DNA of 64,000 nt from Arthrobacter sp. AFG7.2 (GTDB lineage: Bacteria > Actinomycetota > Actinomycetes > Actinomycetales > Micrococcaceae): positions 46,160 through 110,159 of the forward strand of contig NZ_PJMB01000013.1 in assembly GCF_002892835.1 (NCBI RefSeq), given 5' to 3'. Under the pieces are notes generated by a model. It was not told the origin of the DNA and made no database searches. It saw only the letters and a program-made list of their open reading frames with translations. Shown in pieces: positions 50,835-58,989 of this stretch (position 1 is its first letter; each line of letters opens with the position of its first letter). A program made the position numbers and the translations under genes.

Positions 50835-51638
50835 TCAATTCCACTTGAACCAACGGATTGCTGCAGCCCCGGCAAGGATTGTCCAGAGCACCAGTATGAG
50901 GGTGGCGGCGCCATTCACCGCACCGTGCAGGAAGGCATCCCGCAGGGCTTCGCCGAGGGCGCCGGAGGGCAGGAACCCCACGATCTGCTGGGCCGCGGCC
51001 GGCAGCCGCTCCGCAGGAATCACGATCCCGCCGAGGGCCCCGAGGAGGATCCAGAGCAGGTTGGTGATGGCCAGGGTCGCCTCCGGGCGGACGGTTCCGG
51101 CCACCAGCAAACCCAGGGCGGTGAAGGCCGCCGCCCCCAGCGCGAGGAGGAGCAGTCCCGGAACCCAGCCGGCCGCCGTCGGCTGCCACCCAAGGGCCAA
51201 GCCAACGGCCGCCACCACGGCAACCTGCAGGCAGAGCACCACAAGGACGGACAGCACCTTGCCGGCAATCAGGCCGCCCCGGCCCAGGGGAGTGGTGGAC
51301 AGAAAGCGGAGCACCCCGTAGCGCCGGTCGAAGCCAGTGGCAATGCCCTGTCCGGTGAAGGCTGTGGACATGGCACAGAGCGCGAGGATGCCGGGCACGG
51401 CCACGTCGATGCGGCTGGCCCCCAAACCGTCCAGGAATGGTGTCACGGTCAGTCCGACGAGGGCCAGTAGCGGCAGCACCACTGCGAGGATCAGCTGCTC
51501 GCCGTTGCGCAGCATCGCCAGCGCTTCGTACTTGCCCTGCAGCAGGATGCGCCGGAACAGCGGTGCGGGCTGCTGCCCGCCGGGAGCGCCCGGGCTGACG
51601 GGCACGGCGGCTGCGGCGCCCGCGGAGGACCGGTTCAT
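50835..51638 (-). CDS. ABC-2 type transporter permease
   Basis: 267 residues with six membrane helices: an ABC-2-type export permease (LLALVGLTVTPFLDGLG, FTGQGIATGFDRRYGVLRFLSTTPLGRGGLIAGKVLSVLVV). It pairs with the ATPase upstream, overlapping by four bases, and leads into ctaA. The usual substrates of such DrrAB-like pairs are drugs, lipids or other hydrophobic molecules. Its linkage to ctaA and the suf regulator is seen in other actinobacteria, but its substrate is unknown; heme or heme-related transport is speculative. Confidence 0.88.
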   Translation of the reverse strand: MNRSSAGAAAAVPVSPGAPGGQQPAPLFRRILLQGKYEALAMLRNGEQLILAVVLPLLALVGLTVTPFLDGLGASRIDVAVPGILALCAMSTAFTGQGIATGFDRRYGVLRFLSTTPLGRGGLIAGKVLSVLVVLCLQVAVVAAVGLALGWQPTAAGWVPGLLLLALGAAAFTALGLLVAGTVRPEATLAITNLLWILLGALGGIVIPAERLPAAAQQIVGFLPSGALGEALRDAFLHGAVNGAATLILVLWTILAGAAAIRWFKWN

Positions 51639-52603
51639 CGGATGTCCTTTCCCGAGATGTCCAGAAAGACGTCTTCAAGGCTACGCGCCTGCAGGGTCAT
51701 GGCGGCGGGCATGATGTCGTGCGCGGCCCACCACTCGGCCAGTGCGGCAAGGTGGCTGGGAGTCAGGGCGCCGGTAGCGGTGTAGCTTCCGGCCCGCTCC
51801 TCCAGGACGGCAACGTCGGCGGGCAGCACGCCGGACAGGTCCAGCCCCGGCTGTGCATCGAAGGCGAGGGTCCGCACGTGGTCCGCGCCGGCCTCCACGG
51901 CGGGCCCGCGCTGCAGCAGTTCCTGGACGGTTCCCTCGGCAACGTTGCGGCCGCCGTCGATGATGTAGACGTAATCGGCCAGCCGCTGGGCGTCGTCCAT
52001 CAGGTGCGTGGTGAGGATGATGCCCATCCCGGCGTCGCGGAGTTCACCGATCAGCTCGAACACGAGCTGGCGGGACTGCGGGTCCAGGCCTGCGCTGGGT
52101 TCGTCGAGGAACAGGACCTCCGGCCTGCCCACCAGGGCGGCAGCCAGGGCCAGGCGCTGCTTTTGTCCGCCAGAAAGACGGCGGACAGTGGTCCGGCTGA
52201 AGGAGCCGATGCCCAGCCGATCAACAAGGTCCTCCACGGGCCAGGGCTGTGCGTAAAGTCCGGCGATGTGCCGCAGCAGAGGAACGGGACGGGCCGACGG
52301 CGGGAGGCCGCCGTCCTGAAGCATCACACCTACCCGGGAACGCAGTTCCGCGCCGGCGGCTGCCGGATCCTGGCCGAGCAGCGAGATGCTCCCGCCGCTG
52401 CGCTTCTGCAGGCCCTGCGCACATTCGAGAGTGGTGGTTTTCCCTGCACCGTTGGCTCCCAGCAGTGCGGTGACCTGTCCGCGCTCGGCAACGAGTGAGA
52501 CGCCGCTCACCACCCGGAGCATCTTTCCGTCCATGCTGGAAAGCGGGCCTACATCTTTAACGAGCCCATGGATGGACAGAACGGGGGAATGGGGCGATCG
52601 CAC
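51635..52603 (-). CDS. ABC transporter ATP-binding protein (ABC-2 export type)
   Basis: 322 residues. Walker A ALLGANGAGKTT, signature LSGGQKQRLALAAAL, Walker B VLFLDEPSAGLDP, and switch TTHLMDD. A C-terminal region of about 100 residues follows the ATPase, as in DrrA-type export ATPases, ending LEDVFLDISGKDIR. GTG 52603 lies six bases after TAGAAT, so this is a leaderless start. It diverges from sufR. Confidence 0.92.
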   Translation of the reverse strand: MRSPHSPVLSIHGLVKDVGPLSSMDGKMLRVVSGVSLVAERGQVTALLGANGAGKTTTLECAQGLQKRSGGSISLLGQDPAAAGAELRSRVGVMLQDGGLPPSARPVPLLRHIAGLYAQPWPVEDLVDRLGIGSFSRTTVRRLSGGQKQRLALAAALVGRPEVLFLDEPSAGLDPQSRQLVFELIGELRDAGMGIILTTHLMDDAQRLADYVYIIDGGRNVAEGTVQELLQRGPAVEAGADHVRTLAFDAQPGLDLSGVLPADVAVLEERAGSYTATGALTPSHLAALAEWWAAHDIMPAAMTLQARSLEDVFLDISGKDIR

Positions 52604-52609
52604 CCCAGT

Positions 52610-52615
52610 ATTCTA
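52610..52615 (-). promoter_or_regulatory. -10 box of a leaderless promoter (ABC ATPase-permease-ctaA)
   Basis: TAGAAT on the minus strand, six bases before GTG 52603. Confidence 0.65.
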
Positions 52616-52693
52616 CGGGAAGTAGTATTACCGGCAGTCCGCTACGTGGCGGGTCAGGTCAGCCTCGCCTTACTGGAACGCGGGACTAAATTA

Positions 52694-52709
52694 CGACACT
52701 ATTGTGTTG
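52694..52709 (+). promoter_or_regulatory. Candidate SufR operator over the suf -10 box
   Basis: CGACAC-TATT-GTGTTG is an inverted repeat that contains the TATTGT box (52700-52705), 12 bases before ATG 52718. It resembles the ACAC...GTGT dyads bound by SufR-type regulators; autoregulation by the adjacent gene is expected. It is too far from the ABC promoter to overlap it. Confidence 0.5.
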
Positions 52710-52717
52710 TGTATTCC

Positions 52718-53551
52718 ATGACCAACGCTACTGCTGTGCCTGCCGTAAGGCACGGGGCCTCCGCTGTTCCAGCGGAGCGGGGTGCTGTGCCCGCAGGGCC
52801 GGTGGCCGACGCCGACGAGCGCACCCGGGACCGCGTCCTGTCGGCTGTCCTGGAACACGGACCTGTCAGCGCCGCCGAACTGGGCGACCTGCTGGGATTC
52901 ACTCCGGCCGCCGTCCGCCGGCACCTGGATCACCTGTCCCGCGCCGGCGTTATCGAAGTCAAGCGGGTAGCCAAGTCCGGAGCCGGCGCAGGACGCCCTG
53001 CCCGACGGTACGTTTTGAGTTCGCAGGGCCAGTCAAGCCTGGGCAACGACTACCTGGACATCGCCGCACTGGCGCTCCAGCAGCTGCAGAAAGTTGCCGG
53101 ACCGGATGCCGTGCGGGCATTCGCCGTGGAACGTTTCGCTGATATGGAACGCCGCTATGCGCCGGAGATCGATCAAGCCGGCCCGGACATCACCGACCGC
53201 GCCAAGGCGCTGGCCGACGCGCTAAGCCGGGACAACTTCGTGGCATCCGCTGCCTCCATTGAAGCGAAAGCCCCGCTGCCGGCAGCCCTTTCCAGCGTGC
53301 AGCTCTGCCAGGGCCACTGCCCCATCCAGCAGCTCGCCGCCCGGTTCCCCGTGTTCTGTGACGTGGAAACCGAAGTCTTAGCCCGGCTGGTGGGCGTGGA
53401 CGTGCGCCGGCTTTCCACCCTTGCCCGCGGCGGGCACGTCTGCACCACCCATATACCCACAGGCCGGCTGTCTGTCGCAGGGCCCACAACGCCTTCAGCA
53501 GCCCCCGCCAGCCTGAATGAAGTAAACAACCATCAGCAAGAAAGGCCGTGA
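52718..53551 (+). CDS. sufR: SUF operon regulator, SufR-like Fe-S helix-turn-helix protein
   Basis: 277 residues. An N-terminal winged helix-turn-helix (about 37-95, VSAAELGDLLGFTPAAVRRHLDHLSRAGVIEV) and a C-terminal cysteine cluster CQGHCPIQQLAARFPVFCDVE plus HVCTTH, which fits a [Fe-S] cluster sensor. In other actinobacteria and cyanobacteria SufR represses suf when its cluster is intact. ATG 52718 is used; GTG 52709 is an in-frame alternative; the frame continues to 52568 but crosses the divergent promoters. It overlaps sufB at TGATG. Confidence 0.87.
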   Translation: MTNATAVPAVRHGASAVPAERGAVPAGPVADADERTRDRVLSAVLEHGPVSAAELGDLLGFTPAAVRRHLDHLSRAGVIEVKRVAKSGAGAGRPARRYVLSSQGQSSLGNDYLDIAALALQQLQKVAGPDAVRAFAVERFADMERRYAPEIDQAGPDITDRAKALADALSRDNFVASAASIEAKAPLPAALSSVQLCQGHCPIQQLAARFPVFCDVETEVLARLVGVDVRRLSTLARGGHVCTTHIPTGRLSVAGPTTPSAAPASLNEVNNHQQERP

Positions 53552-55014
53552 TGACGGACCAACTATCAGAGAAAGCAGTAGCCGAAAACACTGTGATCTC
53601 GGAGATTCTGGAAAAGAATCCCGAGCTCCACGGCATCGGCAACTACGAGTACGGATGGGCTGACAAGAACGACGTCGGTGCCAACGCACGCCGCGGCCTC
53701 AACGAAGAAGTGGTCCGGGACATTTCGGCCAAGAAGAGCGAGCCCGAGTGGATGCTCGACCTCCGCCTCAAGGGCCTGAAGTACTTCGACCGCAAGCCCA
53801 TGCCCACCTGGGGTGCGGACCTGTCGGGCATCGACTTCGACAACATCAAGTACTTCGTCCGTTCCACGGAGAAGCAGGCCACGTCCTGGGACGACCTCCC
53901 TGAGGACATCAAGAACACCTACGACAAGCTGGGTATCCCGGAGGCCGAAAAGCAGCGCCTGGTGTCCGGTGTCGCCGCCCAGTACGAGTCCGAGGTTGTC
54001 TACCACCAGCTGCGTGAGGACCTGGAGCGGCAGGGTGTCATCTTCCTGGACACCGACACCGCGCTGAAGGAGCACCCGGAGATTTTCCAGGAGTACTTCG
54101 GCACCGTCATTCCGGTGGGCGACAACAAGTTCGCGTCCCTGAACACTTCCGTTTGGTCCGGCGGCTCCTTCGTCTACGTCCCCAAGGGCGTCCACGTGGA
54201 CATCCCGCTGCAGGCATACTTCCGCATCAACACGGAAAACATGGGCCAGTTCGAGCGGACCCTGATCATTGCGGACGAGGATTCCTACGTCCACTACATC
54301 GAGGGCTGCACCGCCCCGATCTACACCTCGGACTCGCTGCACTCAGCCGTGGTGGAGATCATCGTGAAGAAGGGCGCCCGCGTCCGGTACACCACCATCC
54401 AGAACTGGTCCAACAACGTATACAACCTGGTGACCAAGCGTGCCATCTGCGAAGAGGGCGCCACCATGGAATGGGTTGATGGCAACATCGGCTCCAAGGT
54501 CACCATGAAGTACCCGGCCGTCTACCTCGTGGGCGAGCACGCCAAGGGCGAGACCCTGTCCATCGCGTTCGCCGGCGAGGGCCAGCACCAGGACACCGGC
54601 TCCAAGATGGTGCACATTGCGCCGAACACCAAGAGCTCCATCATCTCCAAGTCCGTGGCCCGCGGCGGCGGCCGTGCCGCCTACCGTGGCCTGGTCCAGG
54701 TCCGTGAAGGCGCCAAGCACTCCGCCAACACCGTCCGCTGTGACGCGCTGCTCGTTGACACGATCAGCCGCTCGGACACCTACCCGTACATCGACATCCG
54801 CGAGGACGACGTTGTAATGGGCCACGAGGCAACTGTTTCCCGGGTCAGCGAAGAACAGCTCTTCTACCTGATGTCCCGCGGCATGCGCGAAGACGAAGCC
54901 ATGGCGATGATCGTCCGCGGCTTCATCGAGCCGATTGCTCGCGAGCTCCCCATGGAGTACGCACTTGAGCTGAACCGCCTGATTGAACTGCAGATGGAAG
55001 GGTCCGTCGGATAA
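53551..55014 (+). CDS. sufB: Fe-S cluster assembly protein SufB
   Basis: 487 residues, no intein. SufB is the scaffold of the SufBC2D complex on which the Fe-S cluster is built. The family pattern is clear: VFLDTDTALKEHPEIFQEYFGTVIP-like block, GGSFVYVPKGVHVDIPLQAYFRINTENMGQFERTLI, VHYIEGCTAPIYTSDSLHSAVVEI (Cys of the cluster-binding site) and the closing SRGMREDEAMAMIVRGFIEPI. ATG 53551 shares a base with the sufR stop; AAAGG is five bases upstream. Start of the sufB-D-ferredoxin-C-T operon. Confidence 0.97.
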   Translation: MTDQLSEKAVAENTVISEILEKNPELHGIGNYEYGWADKNDVGANARRGLNEEVVRDISAKKSEPEWMLDLRLKGLKYFDRKPMPTWGADLSGIDFDNIKYFVRSTEKQATSWDDLPEDIKNTYDKLGIPEAEKQRLVSGVAAQYESEVVYHQLREDLERQGVIFLDTDTALKEHPEIFQEYFGTVIPVGDNKFASLNTSVWSGGSFVYVPKGVHVDIPLQAYFRINTENMGQFERTLIIADEDSYVHYIEGCTAPIYTSDSLHSAVVEIIVKKGARVRYTTIQNWSNNVYNLVTKRAICEEGATMEWVDGNIGSKVTMKYPAVYLVGEHAKGETLSIAFAGEGQHQDTGSKMVHIAPNTKSSIISKSVARGGGRAAYRGLVQVREGAKHSANTVRCDALLVDTISRSDTYPYIDIREDDVVMGHEATVSRVSEEQLFYLMSRGMREDEAMAMIVRGFIEPIARELPMEYALELNRLIELQMEGSVG

Positions 55015-55016
55015 CG

Positions 55017-56303
55017 ATGACTGAAATCACTACTGAAAAGGCACGCATCGGCGCGCCCTCAGCCCAGCCGTTCATCGACGGCTTCACCGAGGAAGGCGAG
55101 AGCCTTTCGCCCATCAACGCGGCCGGCTCCAAGGCCCCGCTCGCCGGCGCTTCGGCCAAGAGCCACTCCCATGGCGGCGGTGTCGGCGTTCCGGACAGCT
55201 CACGCGCCGGCCGGCTCACCTCCTACAAGCTCGCTGACTTCAAGCCGCTCACCGGCATGGAGGAGGACTGGCGCTTCACCCCGCTGAAGCGCCTCCGCGG
55301 CCTGCACTCCGAGGTCCTGTCCGGCGCGGCGCCCACCGTCGTCGTCACCGGCCCGGAGGAAATCACCGTCGAGAGCGTGGGACGCGACGACAAGCGGATC
55401 GGTACCGCCGGTATCCCGGAGGACCGCGTGTCCGCCAACGCCTGGGAGAACTTCGCCGGCGCCACGGTTGTCACCATCCCGTCAGAGTTCGAAGCCTTGA
55501 ATGAGGTTTCGGTTGACATCGAGGGCACGTCCCTGGACTCCGCAGCCCAGCACCTCGTGATTGTTGCGGAGAAGTTCTCCAAGGCCGTTGTGGTGCTGAA
55601 CCACCGTGGTTCCGCCGTCGTGTCGGAGAACGTCGAGATCATTGTGGAAGACGGCGCCAGCCTGACCGTGATCACGCTCCAGGAATGGAACGACGACGCC
55701 GTCCACGCCTCCTCGCAGCAGGCGAAGATCGGCCGCGACGCCAAGCTCAAGCACGTCATGGTGAGCCTCGGCGGCGACCTGGTCCGCGTTACGCCGTCGG
55801 CCCGTTTCACCGCCCCCGGCGGCGAGGCCGAAATGTTCGGCCTGTACTTCGCCGACGCCGGCCAGCACCTGGAGCAGCGCCTCTTTGTGGACCACGCCGT
55901 TCCCAACTGCAAGTCCAACGTGCTGTACAAGGGCGCACTGCAGGGCCGCAACGCCCACGCTGTCTGGGTTGGTGACGTCCTGATCCGCAAGGAAGCTGAA
56001 GGAACCGACACCTACGAGGCCAACCGCAACCTGCTGCTGACCGACGGCGCCCGCGCTGACTCGGTGCCCAACCTCGAAATCGAGACCGGACTGATCGAGG
56101 GTGCCGGCCACGCCAGCGCCACCGGCCGGATGGATGACGAGCACCTGTTCTACCTCATGGCCCGCGGCATCCCTGAAGATGTTGCCCGCCGCCTGGTGGT
56201 CCGTGGCTTCCTGAACGAGATCATCCAGCAGATCAAGGTCCCCTCCATCGAGGAGCGGCTGACCGAGGCTGTTGAGCACGAACTCGCCCTGACGGACAAC
56301 TAG
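55017..56303 (+). CDS. sufD: Fe-S cluster assembly protein SufD
   Basis: 428 residues, a SufB paralogue that pairs with it in SufBC2D. The C-terminal half shows the SufD features: GLYFADAGQHLEQRLFVDHAVPNCKSNVLYKGALQGRNAHAVWVGDVLIRKEAEGTDTYEANRNLLL and the closing ARGIPEDVARRLVVRGFLNEII. The His/Cys pair of the cluster interface (DHAVPNCKSN) is intact. ATG is two bases after the sufB stop; N-terminal 60 residues are poorly conserved. Confidence 0.96.
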   Translation: MTEITTEKARIGAPSAQPFIDGFTEEGESLSPINAAGSKAPLAGASAKSHSHGGGVGVPDSSRAGRLTSYKLADFKPLTGMEEDWRFTPLKRLRGLHSEVLSGAAPTVVVTGPEEITVESVGRDDKRIGTAGIPEDRVSANAWENFAGATVVTIPSEFEALNEVSVDIEGTSLDSAAQHLVIVAEKFSKAVVVLNHRGSAVVSENVEIIVEDGASLTVITLQEWNDDAVHASSQQAKIGRDAKLKHVMVSLGGDLVRVTPSARFTAPGGEAEMFGLYFADAGQHLEQRLFVDHAVPNCKSNVLYKGALQGRNAHAVWVGDVLIRKEAEGTDTYEANRNLLLTDGARADSVPNLEIETGLIEGAGHASATGRMDDEHLFYLMARGIPEDVARRLVVRGFLNEIIQQIKVPSIEERLTEAVEHELALTDN

Positions 56304-56326
56304 AAGCTACGGAGCACGGTTTTCAG

Positions 56327-56686
56327 ATGACTGACCAGCCAAAGGGCGAGCTTGTCTGCAAGGTGGACGAAATTCAGGTGAAGCAGGCGCTGCGGATCCT
56401 GATTGACGACTATCCTGTGGCGATCGTCAAGGACTCCATGGGGGAGATCCACGCGATTGGCGACACCTGCTCGCATGCGGACATTTCCCTGTCCGAGGGC
56501 GAGGTGGAGGGCTGCGCCATCGAGTGCTGGGGCCACGGCTCCCAGTTCGACCTGCGCAGCGGCCAGCCGCTTCAGCTGCCCGCCTACGATCCCGTGCCGG
56601 TGTTCGCCGTCGAGATCGTCGGGGACGAGGTCTACGTGGACTTCACCCACGTCCTCAATGGCGCCGAGGCTCCCAACTTCAGCTAG
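56327..56686 (+). CDS. Rieske [2Fe-2S] ferredoxin of the SUF operon
   Basis: 119 residues. Rieske motifs are CSH (Cys48, His50) and CWGHG (Cys67, His70), ligands of a [2Fe-2S] cluster. It is the small soluble form, like the ferredoxin subunit of non-heme iron oxygenases, but no oxygenase gene is nearby. Its place between sufD and sufC points to a role in electron or cluster delivery during assembly. Such an insert occurs in many actinobacterial suf operons. ATG with no strong ribosome site, 23 bases after sufD. Confidence 0.9.
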   Translation: MTDQPKGELVCKVDEIQVKQALRILIDDYPVAIVKDSMGEIHAIGDTCSHADISLSEGEVEGCAIECWGHGSQFDLRSGQPLQLPAYDPVPVFAVEIVGDEVYVDFTHVLNGAEAPNFS

Positions 56687-56765
56687 CACCACCGAATTAC
56701 GAACCAACTTCCAGACAAAGAGCGCACCGCGGCCGCCACGCCCGGTGCAGAGGAGAACAAGACAC

Positions 56766-57560
56766 ATGTCTACTCTTGAGATCAAGGACCTGCACGTCAG
56801 CATTGAGACGGAGCAGGGCACCAAGGAAATCCTGAAGGGCGTCAGCCTGACCATCCGGACCGGTGAAACCCACGCCATCATGGGCCCGAACGGCTCCGGA
56901 AAGTCCACCCTGGCCTCCACGATTGCAGGGCACCCCCGCTACAACGTCACCAGCGGCTCCATCACCCTGGACGGCGAGGACGTCCTGGAGATGAGCGTTG
57001 ACGAGCGCGCCCGCGCCGGCGTCTTCCTGGCCATGCAGTACCCGGTGGAGGTTCCCGGCGTCAGCATGACCAACTTCCTGCGCACCGCCAAGACCGCGAT
57101 CGACGGCGAAGCCCCCAAGCTGCGCACGTGGACCAAGGACGTGAAGGCTGCCATGGAGCAGCTGCGCATCGACGCCGACTTCGCCCAGCGCAACGTCAAC
57201 GAAGGCTTCTCCGGCGGTGAGAAGAAGCGCGTGGAAATCCTCCAGCTGGAACTCTTCAAGCCCCGGTTCGCCATCCTGGATGAGACTGACTCCGGCCTGG
57301 ACGTTGACGCGCTGAAGGTTGTCTCCGAGGGCGTCAACCGCGCCCACGCCGAAGGCCAGATGGGCACGCTGCTCATCACGCACTACACCCGCATCCTGCG
57401 CTACATCAAGCCGGACTTCGTCCACGTGTTTGTGGACGGCCAGGTTGTTGAGGAAGGCGGCCCGGAGCTGGCCGACCGCCTCGAAGAAGAAGGCTACGAC
57501 CGTTACGCCAAGGGCGCCGGTTCAGCCGCCATCGCGGCACCCGCCGCAGCACAGGCCTAG
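56766..57560 (+). CDS. sufC: Fe-S cluster assembly ATPase SufC
   Basis: 264 residues. Walker A IMGPNGSGKST, signature GFSGGEKKRVEILQ, Walker B FAILDETDSGLDVDAL with catalytic Glu, and the switch THYTRIL. SufC hydrolyses ATP to drive SufBC2D. The C-terminal 15 residues (GSAAIAAPAAAQA) are an Ala-rich tail. ATG 56766 has GAGGAG upstream; the frame opens earlier but the extra residues overlap the ferredoxin gene. Confidence 0.96.
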   Translation: MSTLEIKDLHVSIETEQGTKEILKGVSLTIRTGETHAIMGPNGSGKSTLASTIAGHPRYNVTSGSITLDGEDVLEMSVDERARAGVFLAMQYPVEVPGVSMTNFLRTAKTAIDGEAPKLRTWTKDVKAAMEQLRIDADFAQRNVNEGFSGGEKKRVEILQLELFKPRFAILDETDSGLDVDALKVVSEGVNRAHAEGQMGTLLITHYTRILRYIKPDFVHVFVDGQVVEEGGPELADRLEEEGYDRYAKGAGSAAIAAPAAAQA

Positions 57561-57573
57561 TAAAGGACTTGCC

Positions 57574-57906
57574 ATGACCGAAATCAACGCGGCTCGCACG
57601 AGCCTTGAGGACGTCGAAGAGGCGCTCAAGGACGTCATCGACCCTGAGCTCGGCGTCAATATCGTGGACCTCGGGCTGCTGTACGGCCTGAAGTACTCCG
57701 ATGACGACGGCGCGCTGCTGATCGACATGACCCTGACTACAGCGGCGTGCCCGCTCACGGATGTGCTCGAGGAGCAGGTGGGCACGGCCCTGGACGGCGT
57801 AGTTGACGACTGGCGCCTGAACTGGGTCTGGATGCCGCCTTGGGGTCCGGAACGGATCACCGACGACGGCAAGGACCAGATGCGGGCCCTCGGCTTCAAC
57901 ATCTAA
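57574..57906 (+). CDS. sufT: SUF-associated metal-sulfur cluster assembly factor (SufT, DUF59/MIP18 family)
   Basis: 110 residues. DUF59 blocks: DPELGVNIVDLGLLYGL and the cysteine in TTAACPLTDVLEEQV, then WPPWGPE-like WMPPWGPERITDDGK. SufT helps mature Fe-S proteins under high demand. ATG 57574 follows AAAGGA by six bases and lies 13 bases after sufC. Last gene of the operon; no sufS or sufU follows it in the window. Confidence 0.93.
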   Translation: MTEINAARTSLEDVEEALKDVIDPELGVNIVDLGLLYGLKYSDDDGALLIDMTLTTAACPLTDVLEEQVGTALDGVVDDWRLNWVWMPPWGPERITDDGKDQMRALGFNI

Positions 57907-57930
57907 GTCCCCACCGGCATACGTAAAAGT

Positions 57931-57980
57931 ACGACGACGGCCGGTTACCTTCGCTTCGAAGGTAACCGGCCGTCGTCGTT
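57931..57980. terminator. Strong palindrome after sufT
   Basis: A perfect 23-bp stem (57931-57953 with 57957-57979) with a three-base CTT loop, 24 bases after the sufT stop. There is only a two-T tail, but the stability is high; likely terminator for suf. Confidence 0.75.
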
Positions 57981-57983
57981 CCC

Positions 57984-58035
57984 CGCTCCCGAGGGGCCCC
58001 AATCTCGCAAGCTCGATTGGGGCCCCTCGGGAGCG
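57984..58035. repeat. Second long palindrome, possible dispersed repeat
   Basis: A perfect 21-bp stem (57984-58004 with 58015-58035) and 10-base loop TCGCAAGCTC, directly after the first palindrome and ten bases from the metallopeptidase stop. The GGGGCCCC core and long arms resemble REP-like intergenic elements. It also could terminate the metallopeptidase transcript from the other strand. Confidence 0.6.
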
Positions 58036-58045
58036 TGGGCCCGCG

Positions 58046-58930
58046 TTAGAGGTTAGGGGCGGAGAAGGTGTCGCACCGGTTGATGTCGCCGGTCTCGTAG
58101 CCCGTGTAGAACCAGCGCTGGCGCTGTTCGCTGGAGCCGTGGGTCCAGGCCTCGGGGGAGACCCGCCCGGTGGCTGCTTCCTGGATCCGGTCGTCACCCA
58201 CCGCGGAGGCGGCGGACAATGCGTCATTCAGGTCCTGCTGCGTGAGCGCCTCGAGGAACGGCTGCCCGTCAGGGCCAGGCTGGGTGGAAGCATGCTTGGC
58301 CCACAGTCCGGCGTAGCAGTCAGCCTGGAGTTCAACGCGCACGGCCCCGGACTCAGGGCCCTGCGGATCCTGCTGGGCCTGGTCCAGATTTCCCAGGACG
58401 TTCTGGATGTGGTGTCCGAACTCGTGGGCCACCACATACTCCTGGGCGAGCGGGCCGCCTGATGAGCCGAACCGGTCCACGAGTTCCTGGAAGAAGCCGG
58501 GATCGAAGTAGGCGGTGGTGTCGGTGGGGCAATAGAACGGTCCAACGGCGCTGGAGGCCGTACCGCAGCCCGTGCTGACACCCTGCTCGAAGATTACCGT
58601 CTCGGGCTGGGGGTACTGCACGTTGTACTGCTGCAGGTACGCGGGCCAGAATGCGTTCAGGCTGTTGACGGTGCCAATGATGCGGCAGTCCACCCGGGCG
58701 TCCGCATCCGTGCCCGCCTTGCAGGCAGCCGCGGCGGTGCCCTGGGTCTGGGGCTCCTGTCCGGCGCCGCCGGCCAGGCCCTCCAGCAACTGCGGGTTCA
58801 CGCCCAGCAGCGCGGCGATCAGCAGGATGAGGCCGCCGCCGATGCCGCCGCCCACTTTTGCTCCACGGCCCATGCCGCGCCGGTCCTGGACCTGCGAGGG
58901 GTCCAGCTGCACATTGTCATTGAAACTCAT
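58046..58930 (-). CDS. Neutral zinc metallopeptidase, YpfJ family
   Basis: 294 residues. A membrane segment (about 28-47, GGGIGGGLILLIAALLGVN) puts the rest outside the membrane. The zinc motif HEFGHH is at 169-174 (HEXXH), in the context YVVAHEFGHHIQNVLG. Conserved cysteines (CKAGTDADARVDCRI, GCGTASSAVGPFYC) probably form disulfides. Function of the family is unknown; it is abundant in actinobacteria. The start codon lies six bases after a TATTGT box, so it is leaderless. Confidence 0.9.
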   Translation of the reverse strand: MSFNDNVQLDPSQVQDRRGMGRGAKVGGGIGGGLILLIAALLGVNPQLLEGLAGGAGQEPQTQGTAAAACKAGTDADARVDCRIIGTVNSLNAFWPAYLQQYNVQYPQPETVIFEQGVSTGCGTASSAVGPFYCPTDTTAYFDPGFFQELVDRFGSSGGPLAQEYVVAHEFGHHIQNVLGNLDQAQQDPQGPESGAVRVELQADCYAGLWAKHASTQPGPDGQPFLEALTQQDLNDALSAASAVGDDRIQEAATGRVSPEAWTHGSSEQRQRWFYTGYETGDINRCDTFSAPNL

Positions 58931-58936
58931 AAAGTC

Positions 58937-58942
58937 ACAATA
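58937..58942 (-). promoter_or_regulatory. -10 box of a leaderless promoter (metallopeptidase)
   Basis: TATTGT on the minus strand, six bases before ATG 58930. Confidence 0.6.
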
Positions 58943-58976
58943 CCCGCGGTCCCGGAGCTCAATCCGTGGCGGCCGG

Positions 58977-58982
58977 TAAAGT
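58977..58982 (+). promoter_or_regulatory. -10 box of a leaderless promoter (acyl-CoA ligase)
   Basis: TAAAGT, seven bases, then ATG 58990. It diverges from the metallopeptidase promoter 35 bases away. Confidence 0.6.
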
Positions 58983-58989
58983 TGATCCG

